A DNA stretch of 64,000 bases from Brucella gallinifaecis (lineage in GTDB: Bacteria; Pseudomonadota; Alphaproteobacteria; Rhizobiales; Rhizobiaceae): the NCBI RefSeq assembly GCF_006476605.1, contig NZ_ML636801.1, forward strand, positions 372,001 through 436,000, read 5' to 3'. Below, piece by piece: positions 52,346 to 59,816 of the stretch. Numbering within the stretch: position 1 is the first letter of the stretch; each line of letters opens with the position of its first letter. The notes beneath the pieces were generated by a model. That model did not search any database. It was not told where the DNA came from and was given only the letters and a program-made list of their open reading frames with translations. Made by a program: the position numbers and the translations under genes.

Positions 52346-52966
52346 TTACCACTTGCATGCTGAACGAATTGGCTTCACCGCTTCATCGAAGCCTCTGATG
52401 TCAAAGGTCACAGTGATGGCCGACTGGTTGAATGGTGTTACCCGTACGACCAATTGTTTATGACCTTCCAGAGATTTCAGGAAAGGAATTGCTGATCCGC
52501 CACTCCACAGTCCTAAGCCTGTGTTGTCGGTTGATACGTTAAAGCCCTTAGTTACGGCTTTGTCGGTATCGAGGCGGTATGTGATCTTCCCGTAATTCTG
52601 GATGTCGGATAGGAACTGGTCTGCGAAGGTAAAGTAAGCAGAGGTTTTGTTTTCTTTGCAGCGCATGTGTATCTGCGCATATCCGGTGCCACCAAACCTC
52701 TTGGAAAGCTTATCTTCGGATTGGAGGGCAGCGTAATGATCTGCCGTGTCGGCTATCTTAGAAACATCGGTCTGGCTACGCCATTTGCCAGTGCCTTCTG
52801 TGATCGGATCGGTTTTTATCTCGTTTCTGAAAATACCGTCATAGCAAAGAAGGCGCTTGGCTGCATCGTTCTCTTTCGCGCATGAATTGCCACTATCCTC
52901 TGCCTGTACTGGCACGACAACAATCACTGCAATCAAGGCGACCCCCGCCGCTCTAAATCCCCGCAT
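52346..52966 (-). CDS. Secreted TagO/VasI-like protein
   Basis: 206 residues. Signal peptide ends near VQAEDSG. CAKENDAAKRLLCYDGIF is a disulfide-type CA...RL.CYD motif as in TagO/VasI proteins; then KWRSQTDVSKIADTADHYAA, IHMRCKENKTSAYFTF and a C-terminal Cys. TagO-like proteins were first described with type VI secretion, but relatives occur in prophages. ATG 52966 follows the repressor stop by 17 bp, with GGGGATT upstream, so it is likely co-expressed with the repressor in lysogens. Periplasmic location is inferred. Confidence 0.75.
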   Translation of the reverse strand: MRGFRAAGVALIAVIVVVPVQAEDSGNSCAKENDAAKRLLCYDGIFRNEIKTDPITEGTGKWRSQTDVSKIADTADHYAALQSEDKLSKRFGGTGYAQIHMRCKENKTSAYFTFADQFLSDIQNYGKITYRLDTDKAVTKGFNVSTDNTGLGLWSGGSAIPFLKSLEGHKQLVVRVTPFNQSAITVTFDIRGFDEAVKPIRSACKW

Positions 52967-52983
52967 GTAATCCCCTGTAAAGT

Positions 52984-53709
52984 TTAGCGTCTTGCTACGT
53001 GACCGCAGATACGGCCAATGATTTGAACCCGCTCTAAATCCACCTCAAACGTCTCAAGAGCTGGATTGTCGGAAATGATTTTCACTCTGGCTGGGTCGGA
53101 GAATGGAACGCGCTGTAGGCGTTTTATCTGCGGCTCGCTGACACCGTCGCTGATTGCGTAGACCGTATCAGACACATGATCTGTCTGGCTTAGGTCAACG
53201 ATAACCCTGTCTCCAGGTTGATACGTTGGCGACATGCTATCCCCAACGACTTCCATCACCACGGTTGATTTGCGCGAGCTGCGCAATTCCTGCGTTACGA
53301 AATCATCTGGCATCACCCATTCCGCGACTACCCGATGACCTGCAACCCTCTCCCCGCCATGTTCCACGCTGATAACCTCACCAATGGAGCCAAGACCAGC
53401 CCCCAGCTTTACATCAATCTCAGGTATGGCCCCTGGCGTCGATGGGGTCCAATGTTCCCTGCTGTATGCTTTTTTGTCGAAGTCAGGATCGTAGCTATGC
53501 ACTAAGCTGCTGCGTGTATTCGCCTCTGGAAACATCAGATCACCAGCCGAAACGCCGAGGTGCGGGGCTATTTTTGTTGCCCACTCTTTAGTCAATTTAC
53601 GCTGCGTCCCCTCAAGCCTTTGAATTTGAGGCTGAGAAGTCCCGACCAACTCCGCAAGCTGCGATTGGCTAAGTTTTTTTAGTTCGCGGAGGCGCTTAAT
53701 TTCATTCAT
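52984..53709 (-). CDS. Phage repressor with LexA-type S24 peptidase
   Basis: 241 residues. N-terminal XRE helix-turn-helix: KKLSQSQLAELVGTSQPQIQ, then RLEGTQRKLT (about 10-40). The C-terminal S24 domain has Ser158 in VVGDSMSPTYQPGDRV and Lys196 in PQIKRLQR, the catalytic dyad; Ala104-Gly105 in KLGAGLG is the probable self-cleavage site. It should be inactivated by RecA after DNA damage, inducing the phage. It binds, by inference, the ATACCA-N3-TGGTAT sites next to cro and at 50850-50888. Confidence 0.92.
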   Translation of the reverse strand: MNEIKRLRELKKLSQSQLAELVGTSQPQIQRLEGTQRKLTKEWATKIAPHLGVSAGDLMFPEANTRSSLVHSYDPDFDKKAYSREHWTPSTPGAIPEIDVKLGAGLGSIGEVISVEHGGERVAGHRVVAEWVMPDDFVTQELRSSRKSTVVMEVVGDSMSPTYQPGDRVIVDLSQTDHVSDTVYAISDGVSEPQIKRLQRVPFSDPARVKIISDNPALETFEVDLERVQIIGRICGHVARR

Positions 53710-53720
53710 GGCGGGACGTT

Positions 53721-53791
53721 ATTCCGGCTTGGTATGAAAATCAAAAACCATAATGGTATTTTTTGCTTGCAATGCGATACCAAACTGGTAT
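53721..53791. promoter_or_regulatory. Right operator region (OR-like) between repressor and cro
   Basis: ATACCAAACTGGTAT (53777-53791) is perfect; AAACCATAATGGTAT (53745-53759) has one weaker half; ATTCCGGCTTGGTAT (53721-53735) is a still weaker copy 24 bp further left, the spacing seen at the left operator. One more half-site TGGTAT (53797-53802) runs into the cro start codon. Three graded sites between divergent repressor and cro genes mirror the lambda OR plan. Confidence 0.82.
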
Positions 53792-53800
53792 GTTGCTGGT

Positions 53801-54007
53801 ATGGAAAAGCTGAAAACATACCTCAAAGACAACGGCCTATCGCACGATGCCTTCGCAAAGGAGGTTGATGCGACACAGGCGACCATCACGAGATACGTGC
53901 GCGGGGATCGCTTCCCGACACCACAGATGATTGTGAAGATCGCCAAGGCTACTAATGGCGAAATTACAGCGTCTGATTGGTATGCAAGCTCTGCTGGTGC
54001 AGCATGA
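53801..54007 (+). CDS. Cro-like helix-turn-helix protein
   Basis: 68 residues from ATG 53801. MEKLKTYLKDNGLSHDAFAK, then EVDATQATITRYVRGDRFPT is an XRE helix-turn-helix with no further domain. Divergent from the repressor across shared operators and first in the rightward operon, it fits the Cro role. The start codon overlaps an operator half-site. Its stop overlaps the next start (ATGA). Confidence 0.88.
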   Translation: MEKLKTYLKDNGLSHDAFAKEVDATQATITRYVRGDRFPTPQMIVKIAKATNGEITASDWYASSAGAA

Positions 54008-54471
54008 GTATTCACCAGTTCCCGCGGTGCGCTGCCTATCTCAAGGGCATGCGTGTGAACCTGAATGATCCAGAAATGACGGATTATTGGTTCGCGGTGA
54101 TCCTTGGCGACAGAATGCCAAAAGAAGAATTGGAACGTGACGGGATCAACTTCAATCGACACGAACGCGACGGCATCAAGCTTTTGCAGGGCATAGAGCG
54201 CATTCTGGTTGAAGGTCGCAACAAGAGCAAGGTTTGGGCCAGTGAAGCTCTCAAAGCATTTATCGGCTCTCGTGGCGTGAAAGCCTCGAAGCTGAAAACC
54301 ATAGAAGATTTTTGGAAGGTTGCGGCCATTCTCTGGCCTCAGCACATCAAAGGAAAGATCGGCAGTCTCGATCAGCTTGAGGCTCATATCCGGTCCTTAT
54401 CCAAGAAACAAAGACAAGCGGCGCGTGAGAACCTCAAGCGGGTTCCTGCTGAGTTTCGCACAGCTTTTTAA
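54004..54471 (+). CDS. Phage protein of unknown function (155 residues)
   Basis: ATG 54004 overlaps the cro stop by four bases. Helical throughout: FPRCAAYLKGMRVNLNDPEM, HERDGIKLLQGIERILVEGR, FWKVAAILWPQHIKGKIGSL, then a basic LSKKQRQAARENLKRV. Position second after cro is where lambda has cII, but no cII similarity is seen. Confidence 0.7.
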   Translation: MSIHQFPRCAAYLKGMRVNLNDPEMTDYWFAVILGDRMPKEELERDGINFNRHERDGIKLLQGIERILVEGRNKSKVWASEALKAFIGSRGVKASKLKTIEDFWKVAAILWPQHIKGKIGSLDQLEAHIRSLSKKQRQAARENLKRVPAEFRTAF

Positions 54472-54477
54472 CCAATT

Positions 54478-54547
54478 GCCTGCCTCCCTCCCTGTTTGGG
54501 GCAGGCGATAATCCCGGAACTCTGGCTTCCCCTGTCGGGGTTCCGGG
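54478..54547 (+). other. Two tandem RNA hairpins in the rightward operon
   Basis: GCCTGCC (from 54478) pairs with GGCAGGC ending at 54508. Then CCCGGAAC pairs with GTTCCGGG (54513-54547), with an inner CCCC/GGGG stem. Neither is followed by a T-run. This looks like an RNA structure for antitermination or processing rather than a plain terminator. Confidence 0.5.
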
Positions 54548-54570
54548 AGCCAATTTCAAAGGAAACAATC

Positions 54571-54822
54571 ATGAAGCCAGAACCTAAGCTGCTAATCGCT
54601 TTGGAAAGCATCCCCCATGTGATCGGGGAACGCCAGTTTCGCACTCTTTGCCTTGCTTTAGGCATTGAGGAAGAGATTTTTCGGCACAAGGAATACGAAT
54701 TGTCTGGCTTGAGCCGTGAGGGATATTTCGCCCGTCATGTTGAGAACAAAGCAGCTTCCGTAGTCCAAGCACGTGTCGCAGACGAGATTAAACCTTCCCG
54801 TCAACCTTTCGCAGGTTTGTAG
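54571..54822 (+). CDS. Phage protein of unknown function (83 residues)
   Basis: ATG 54571 follows AAAGGAAAC. MKPEPKLLIALESIPHVIGE, RTLCLALGIEEEIFRHKEYE, then YFARHVENKAASVV: a small helical protein with no recognised family. Its 3' end overlaps the convergent 92-residue gene by 35 bp. Confidence 0.65.
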   Translation: MKPEPKLLIALESIPHVIGERQFRTLCLALGIEEEIFRHKEYELSGLSREGYFARHVENKAASVVQARVADEIKPSRQPFAGL

Positions 54823-55066
54823 TTGATTGTTCTAGGAGGGATTGCAGTGCTTTGTGTGCCTTTTCCCTCAGTCTTGTTGCGGCAACTTCAGCAGTAATTG
54901 TCTGCTCGTAGCCGTCAAACTCACCAACACTGGCATGGTCTGAAATGGAAACCCTGATCTTAAATCGCGAACATTCGGGAGTTTTAGCAACAAACTCACC
55001 TGTCCATGCGCCAGAAGAGCGTTCGTATGAAACGTTCTCAAGATCAAACACAACATTATCGGCCAT
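54788..55066 (-). CDS. Phage protein of unknown function (92 residues), opposite strand
   Basis: MADNVVFDLENVSYERSSGA, then WTGEFVAKTPECSRFKIRVS is a beta-rich start, followed by a helical end with EVAATRLREKAHKALQSLLE. AAGGAACC lies 8-15 bases upstream. It runs against the rightward operon, so it may be regulated separately or expressed in lysogens. Confidence 0.6.
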   Translation of the reverse strand: MADNVVFDLENVSYERSSGAWTGEFVAKTPECSRFKIRVSISDHASVGEFDGYEQTITAEVAATRLREKAHKALQSLLEQSTTNLRKVDGKV

Positions 55067-55449
55067 TCTAATCGGTTCCTTCTCGGATTTGGTATTTCGA
55101 GTTTTGACACCTCTTTATGCCGCTTTCGGGAAGGGCCGTCCATCTAACAGCCAGAGAAACATCACCGGAAAGGATCGAAAGGATTGTGCGCCTGCAAGCT
55201 GCTTCCCTTCGGATTTCGTGGTGAGTTTTCAGGCCAAGTCCATAAGACAAGCTGAATGCCTGTGTCAGTTTTCCAAGCTCTCCGGGCAATCCGCTTCATC
55301 TTCATCACTTCAGTTCCTTCGTTCTGGCCGCTCCCTGATTGGTGCGACCCACGGTTCAATCAATAACCGTGGAGCCACCCAAGATCATGGGAACATTGTC
55401 CAAGAACGTGGAAATCTCACCCAAGCACATTTCGCAGGATCGTACCTCA
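55067..55449. other. Stretch without a confident gene in the prophage
   Basis: On the minus strand a 47-residue frame (55305-55162, starting MKMKRIARRAWKTDTGIQLV with AAGGAACTG upstream) is possible, and another open frame ends two bases before the 55066 start. A plus-strand frame from 54945 is Ser-rich and lacks a ribosome-binding site. None has a recognisable family, so I leave the stretch unassigned. Confidence 0.4.
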
Positions 55450-55782
55450 ATGTCTGACGCTGACTTAGCTGCCGACCTTCTGGATGAACTGATTGGCTAC
55501 CGCGGTGTACGCGAGCCGATCAAGGCCATGCTCGATAGAGCTTACGATAAGCTTTCCAGAAAAAGCCCGAAATGGACGCGCCGCAGGGTGAGGGCAATTT
55601 TCAACAAAGAAGCCAACCGCATTGAAAACCGGGAAATCTCGGACTTGGAAATGCTTATCGCAGAAAGAGAGCGTCATGCTGCCTACAAAGCAGAAACCGC
55701 CCGTATGGCTCAGATGGCTGTCGCTCCGGCGACGAATATTGCTCGCCGCTATGCTCCGAAGGAAGGCAGTCAGCTTAGCTGA
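55450..55782 (+). CDS. Phage protein of unknown function (110 residues)
   Basis: From ATG 55450 (GCAGGA upstream; longer in-frame starts lack a ribosome-binding site). MSDADLAADLLDELIGYRGV, REPIKAMLDRAYDKLSRKSP and KWTRRRVRAIFNKEANRIEN form a basic helical protein, possibly DNA-binding. No family recognised. Confidence 0.68.
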   Translation: MSDADLAADLLDELIGYRGVREPIKAMLDRAYDKLSRKSPKWTRRRVRAIFNKEANRIENREISDLEMLIAERERHAAYKAETARMAQMAVAPATNIARRYAPKEGSQLS

Positions 55783-55861
55783 ATACGTCTGCCCGGAGTT
55801 GGCCGATTACCCAACGATTGAAGAAGAATTCAACATTCCAACATCGGGAGAACGGAAATGA
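55676..55861 (+). CDS. Short frame overlapping the preceding gene, coupled to the next
   Basis: 61 residues if started at 55676; a start at 55751 would leave 36. The non-overlapping end reads EYVCPELADYPTIEEEFNIP and looks coding. It ends ATGA-coupled to the next gene. It could be a separate small gene, or the C terminus of the preceding gene reached by frameshift. The call is tentative. Confidence 0.4.
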   Translation: MLPTKQKPPVWLRWLSLRRRILLAAMLRRKAVSLAEYVCPELADYPTIEEEFNIPTSGERK

Positions 55862-56382
55862 ACGCAGGACATAATTCCAAACTCACACAAGGCGAGTATG
55901 ACGCGCTCCTGATGGATTGTGCGCGGAAGGAAAGCATTCACCTTGCCCGTATCGCGGCGTTGCAGGCGGATCGCAAAGCAGACCGTAAGATATTCCAAAG
56001 CTACGGCTATACGCTCCATGAAGTTGATACCGTTGTGAAGGGCATGAATGCCGAGGATAAGGACAAGGTTGCTGAAAAGCACCGCCGTCAGGCCAACGCC
56101 TTGTCGCTTCTGGGTATTGTCAAAAAGCAGGGCGACTTGTTCGAGGACGAGCGTGATTATCTCGATAAGGTTTTCGATGACGGCAAGATTGCAGGCTTGA
56201 AGGCTCTGGACCGTGTCAGCGGGTTTATGGCTGGCACTGACGAGGATCAGGCTTGGTTACGTGGTTACGACGCGGGGCAGGAAGAACAGCGTAAAAACCT
56301 CGTCTCTGCGATGGAAAAGATCAATTCAGCATCGGACGAAGACCACGGCGACCCTGACTTCCCAGACGCGGAGGCGGCGTAA
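55858..56382 (+). CDS. Phage protein of unknown function (174 residues)
   Basis: KLTQGEYDALLMDCARKESI, then a long charged helix with LQADRKADRKIFQSYGYTL and KHRRQANALSLLGIVKKQGD, and a C-terminal WLRGYDAGQEEQRKN. The GY-D-AG turn recalls ribosome-modulation-factor-like domains in phage proteins, weakly. CGGGAGAACGG lies before the ATG. Confidence 0.75.
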   Translation: MNAGHNSKLTQGEYDALLMDCARKESIHLARIAALQADRKADRKIFQSYGYTLHEVDTVVKGMNAEDKDKVAEKHRRQANALSLLGIVKKQGDLFEDERDYLDKVFDDGKIAGLKALDRVSGFMAGTDEDQAWLRGYDAGQEEQRKNLVSAMEKINSASDEDHGDPDFPDAEAA

Positions 56383-56685
56383 ATGTCAGAAGCCAAAATT
56401 ACACCTGAGCCGTGGCAAGTAGATGTCGTTCTGTATGAGGACGAAGTTAAGAAGACTGCGAATGTTTATAAGATGTCCGGTGAGTTTAAGGTGTCGGATT
56501 TTATCTGCACTTCAAATTACGAACATTCGCATCTGATCGCCGCAGCGCCTGAATTATACGAAGCCCTATACCGTCTCGTTCGTGATTGTGAAATCGCAGG
56601 GCTGCAAGAACAGGCTGGCTTCGATTGCTGGATCAACATGGCAAATAAAGCCCTCGCCAAGGCAAGAGGTGAGGGGGAATTATGA
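56383..56685 (+). CDS. Phage protein of unknown function (100 residues)
   Basis: Contains HLIAAAPELYEALYRLVRDC and WINMANKALAKARGE, a C-terminal motif shared by many small phage proteins. The N-terminal half is beta-rich. It starts right after the previous stop and overlaps the next gene by four bases. Function unknown. Confidence 0.78.
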   Translation: MSEAKITPEPWQVDVVLYEDEVKKTANVYKMSGEFKVSDFICTSNYEHSHLIAAAPELYEALYRLVRDCEIAGLQEQAGFDCWINMANKALAKARGEGEL

Positions 56686-56999
56686 CCTCCACCACACGCC
56701 GCCAGAAACAGGCCTACGACTTCATACGGTCGTTCATCGATAAGGAGGGCTACGGCCCTTCATATCAAGAAATAGGGGACGCCTTGGGCATCGTATCCCG
56801 TTCCAGCATTCACCGGCTTGTTCACGGTCTCAAGGAACGCGGTCTGATCGAACTGATCCCAAACCGAGCAAGATGCATCGCCCTGAAATTCGATGCTGCA
56901 TATCACCTTCGCCGGGTACTGAGCGCAATAGATGGCTCCCCGGTTTCCGACAATGAAGCTGTCCAAGAAGCAGCGAGATATTTAGCCGAGGCCGCGTAA
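56682..56999 (+). CDS. LexA-type DNA-binding domain protein without peptidase
   Basis: 105 residues. TTRRQKQAYDFIRSFIDKEG, YGPSYQEIGDALGIVSRSSI and HRLVHGLKERGLI match the LexA N-terminal winged helix. No S24 peptidase follows: the rest is a short helical tail. It therefore cannot self-cleave and could act as a constitutive SOS-box or phage-operator binder. Overlaps neighbours at both ends. Confidence 0.85.
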   Translation: MTSTTRRQKQAYDFIRSFIDKEGYGPSYQEIGDALGIVSRSSIHRLVHGLKERGLIELIPNRARCIALKFDAAYHLRRVLSAIDGSPVSDNEAVQEAARYLAEAA

Positions 57000-57718
57000 T
57001 GGTTGATTTAACACCCGGCAGCAGAAGAAAGCTTCTGCGCCACATTGATGAGGGCAGGCATATCAATGAGCTTGCCGGGTTGATGCAAATCAGCCGCCCT
57101 GCCATCCGCAAGATCATTCTAGCCGATGCGGAACTAAGCCAAGCCTGCAAGGACAACGGTACGCTGACAAATGATGATGAGTTCGTCGTTGCTCGTGTCG
57201 AGTTGTCCAGAGTGCCAGAGGGTTTAAACCCGACATTCGTTCGTAAGGTCTGGTCCAAGCGCCGCAAGGAAGCTGAACGTGAAGACATCAGACAACGTGA
57301 GATGGACCGTGAAGAACGCCACGAGCGCGTTGCTGAGGCCGAACTAGCGGCAGATGCGGCAGTAGCATTCAGAACGCTCACTATCCGCACTGCTGGCGAT
57401 CCTGTCGAGGTGGTGAGTTGCACAGGTGAGCCAATCATCCTTGATAGCAAACCGACCATCCGCAAGATCATCGAAGACGTGATCCGTGGAACGTCAGTAA
57501 CCTACGAGGATATTATCGGCAAGCGGCGCACAAGAGACATCATCCCGCTACGCCACACCGCAATCGCAAATGCAGTGGCAATTCGGCAAGATTTGAGCCT
57601 TCCCACCATTGGCAGACTTTTTGGCGGTCGTGACCACACAACAATCCTTCACGCTGCACAGAAAATGGGTGTCAGTAATCGCCGGTTTAAATCCGATGCA
57701 GCACAGAGGGCCGCTTGA
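56999..57718 (+). CDS. Replication protein with DnaA domain-IV-like C terminus
   Basis: 239 residues. An N-terminal helix-turn-helix (HINELAGLMQISRPAIRKII), a charged coiled coil (about 85-120), and a C-terminal DnaA-box-binding domain: HTAIANAVAIRQDLSLPTIG, RLFGGRDHTTILHAAQKMG, the DnaA signature. No AAA+ domain is present. Sitting before the phage DnaB helicase, it probably recognises an origin and recruits helicase; this is inference from the fold. Confidence 0.82.
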   Translation: MVDLTPGSRRKLLRHIDEGRHINELAGLMQISRPAIRKIILADAELSQACKDNGTLTNDDEFVVARVELSRVPEGLNPTFVRKVWSKRRKEAEREDIRQREMDREERHERVAEAELAADAAVAFRTLTIRTAGDPVEVVSCTGEPIILDSKPTIRKIIEDVIRGTSVTYEDIIGKRRTRDIIPLRHTAIANAVAIRQDLSLPTIGRLFGGRDHTTILHAAQKMGVSNRRFKSDAAQRAA

Positions 57719-57885
57719 TGACGCCAGATGTGAAGCAACAGGCCGCAGCTTTGAAGGCTGCAATCCCCGCTGACAATCGAGACAAGACCGCCCGGATATG
57801 TGGCGATCCAGTTTTTGAAAGGTCAGCTCTGTTCCAGAAGCTCAAAGAGCAAGGCTCCACGCCGATACGGAGGCATCATGAGTAG
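57718..57885 (+). CDS. 55-residue phage protein
   Basis: Read directly: ATG 57718 (shares one base with the previous stop), TAG 57883-57885. MTPDVKQQAAALKAAIPADN, then DKTARICGDPVFERSALFQK and a basic end. The next small gene starts eight bases before this stop. No family recognised. Confidence 0.65.
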   Translation: MTPDVKQQAAALKAAIPADNRDKTARICGDPVFERSALFQKLKEQGSTPIRRHHE

Positions 57886-57976
57886 CCTTTCCCTCGCACT
57901 ATTAACCCTTGGCGTCACCGCTCTTTGTCTCGCCGTAATTCTCGCACCAGTGGCGTACTTCTTGGGGAGGTTTTGA
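57878..57976 (+). CDS. 32-residue single-helix membrane protein
   Basis: Read directly: ATG 57878, TGA 57974-57976. MSSLSLALLTLGVTALCLAV, then ILAPVAYFLGRF is nearly all hydrophobic. GGAGGCATC lies just upstream of the ATG and the next gene starts 2 bp after the stop. Confidence 0.6.
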   Translation: MSSLSLALLTLGVTALCLAVILAPVAYFLGRF

Positions 57977-57978
57977 AA

Positions 57979-59265
57979 ATGAATGAGATTTCACTCGGTC
58001 GCCGCCTCTCTGATGTTGTTGCCGAATACGAGCACAAGAAGGCTGCTATTCCAGACGTGCTGGAAACCTTCAATAAGGCTGGCACTGCCCTGAAAATGGC
58101 TTGCTCGATTGCGGGTACGCATGGGCGTGAAAACATCAATACTGGCCATGTCCACAGCAGCACCATGGAACAGAACCTGCTTAAATCTTCGTGGTTCTTT
58201 GTCTATGACAAGTTGCAGATTTCTTATCTGGCATCGGCAAACGACAAGCGTCGATTTGAGCAGAGCATGGCTTCGCCGCCAGAGTTCACGATTGACAATC
58301 TACGCGCCACCTTTGGCGATTACTTGCTTGATCCTCGTGGCAATATCCTGCGCGGTTTGGCTGAGGTCTTTTGTGAACTCGATCAAGCATACAAGAGCCA
58401 CGACAAGGTGAAGATCGGCGTTAAGGGTCTTCCTAAGCGCGTTATCCTGTCCAATGTTGGCGGATATGGATCATATGGCCGGGATCGGCTGATTAATCTT
58501 CTGAATGCATTGGCCGCTTATCAGGGCAAGGCGCTTGTCGAATACGACGAGCTTAAGCCGGTCGATAATTATTACAGCTACGTAAAAGGCCACAGCGTTG
58601 GAGAGGTTAAAATCGAAGGCCGTGGCGTAAGCGTTCGCAAGTTCATGAACGGCAACGCTCATGTGATCTTTGATGAGCAGGCGCTTCGCGACATCAATAT
58701 GGCTTTGGCCGAATACTATGGCGATGTGCTGCCGGACGTGAGCGAAGATAAGCCGGAAAAGCGCCAAGAAAGCACAGCAGTAGCGAAAGACCTTCAATAC
58801 TACCCAACGCCGCAAGCGGTTGTTGATCGCGTTGTTGGGGCCATCTACGGCTTGGAGGGGCAGCGCATTCTTGAGCCCTCATGTGGCTGCGGTCGCTTCA
58901 TGGATGCATTGCGCTCTGCTGGCGCTGATGTGGTCGGATGCGAGATTGATCCGGTTCGCGTTTCGATGTGCCAAGCCAAGGGCCACCGCGTCATGCGCAT
59001 GAACTTCCTTGAGACAGTGCCAAAGCCTGAATTTGACCGTGTGATTATGAACCCGCCATTTTACGGGACGCATTACGCCAAGCACGTCAATCATGCACTG
59101 CGCTTCCTTAAGCCGGGCGGCACACTGACAGCAATCCTGCCGGTAACAGCTCGATATGACCATGGATTGCTTGATGGACGCTGGGACGACCTGCCTGTCG
59201 GCTCATTTCGTGAGAGCGGCACCAACATCAACACGACAATTCTGACGATGAGGGCGGCGGCATGA
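57979..59265 (+). CDS. DUF4942 protein with C-terminal adenine-methyltransferase domain
   Basis: 428 residues from ATG 57979 (GGGGAGG upstream). The N-terminal ~190 residues follow the DUF4942 pattern (LKSSWFFVYDKLQISYLASA, GLAEVFCELDQAYKSHDKVK). The C-terminal half is an SAM methyltransferase: ILEPSCGCGRFMDAL (motif I, ~297) and the catalytic MNPPFYG (~357), typical of N6-adenine enzymes. It may protect phage DNA from restriction; its target site is unknown. Confidence 0.87.
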   Translation: MNEISLGRRLSDVVAEYEHKKAAIPDVLETFNKAGTALKMACSIAGTHGRENINTGHVHSSTMEQNLLKSSWFFVYDKLQISYLASANDKRRFEQSMASPPEFTIDNLRATFGDYLLDPRGNILRGLAEVFCELDQAYKSHDKVKIGVKGLPKRVILSNVGGYGSYGRDRLINLLNALAAYQGKALVEYDELKPVDNYYSYVKGHSVGEVKIEGRGVSVRKFMNGNAHVIFDEQALRDINMALAEYYGDVLPDVSEDKPEKRQESTAVAKDLQYYPTPQAVVDRVVGAIYGLEGQRILEPSCGCGRFMDALRSAGADVVGCEIDPVRVSMCQAKGHRVMRMNFLETVPKPEFDRVIMNPPFYGTHYAKHVNHALRFLKPGGTLTAILPVTARYDHGLLDGRWDDLPVGSFRESGTNINTTILTMRAAA

Positions 59266-59816
59266 TCATTCTTGGCTTAGACATCGCAACCACAACCGGC
59301 TTTGCTTGGTATGATCCGAGTGCGTCAATGTCCACGATCCGCACAGGCATTATCACGTCGATCGGCGACAACGCCGAGGATAAAGCGGCGTCGATCGCCA
59401 CTCAGCTTGTGACCATGCTCAAGGCAGAACGTCCTGATTTCGTGGCTATCGAGCAGCCGATGCGCAATGTCGTGACCTTCAAGAAGAAGAAAACCGACAT
59501 GGCAGGCGACAAGGACGAAACAACGATCAACCCGAATGCCTTGCAGCTTTCCAGCCTGTCAGGTGCTGCCGTGGCGATTATCTCAGCCTATCGCATACCT
59601 TGGCTGACAATCCCGTCATCTACATGGCGTTCACAATTCCTCGGTTATGGACGCAAGCCCGGCTTCGCAAGCAAGGACTGGAAGAAAGCCGCAATGGAAC
59701 GCTGCCAGATGCTCAAGATACCAGTGAAGAAGCACGACGCGGCGGAAGCTGTCGGGATTGCCTTCGCGGCATCAGGTTCACAGCAGTTCAAAATGCTTCA
59801 GAGGCAGGCAGCATGA
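59262..59816 (+). CDS. RuvC-like Holliday-junction resolvase
   Basis: 184 residues. ILGLDIATTTGFAWYD (Asp6), FVAIEQPMRN (Glu64) and KKHDAAEAVGIAFA near the end provide the RNase H-fold acids of RuvC. It likely resolves branched DNA made by the phage replication and RecET recombination. Overlaps neighbours by four bases at each end. Confidence 0.85.
   Translation: MIILGLDIATTTGFAWYDPSASMSTIRTGIITSIGDNAEDKAASIATQLVTMLKAERPDFVAIEQPMRNVVTFKKKKTDMAGDKDETTINPNALQLSSLSGAAVAIISAYRIPWLTIPSSTWRSQFLGYGRKPGFASKDWKKAAMERCQMLKIPVKKHDAAEAVGIAFAASGSQQFKMLQRQAA

Noticed and set aside
52346-52966. Part of a type VI secretion cluster
   Set aside because: The protein is TagO/VasI-like but no other type VI genes are nearby; it is inside a prophage immunity region.
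54945-55457. 170-residue plus-strand frame
   Set aside because: Ser-rich, no ribosome-binding site, and overlaps a better minus-strand gene with AAGGA before its start.
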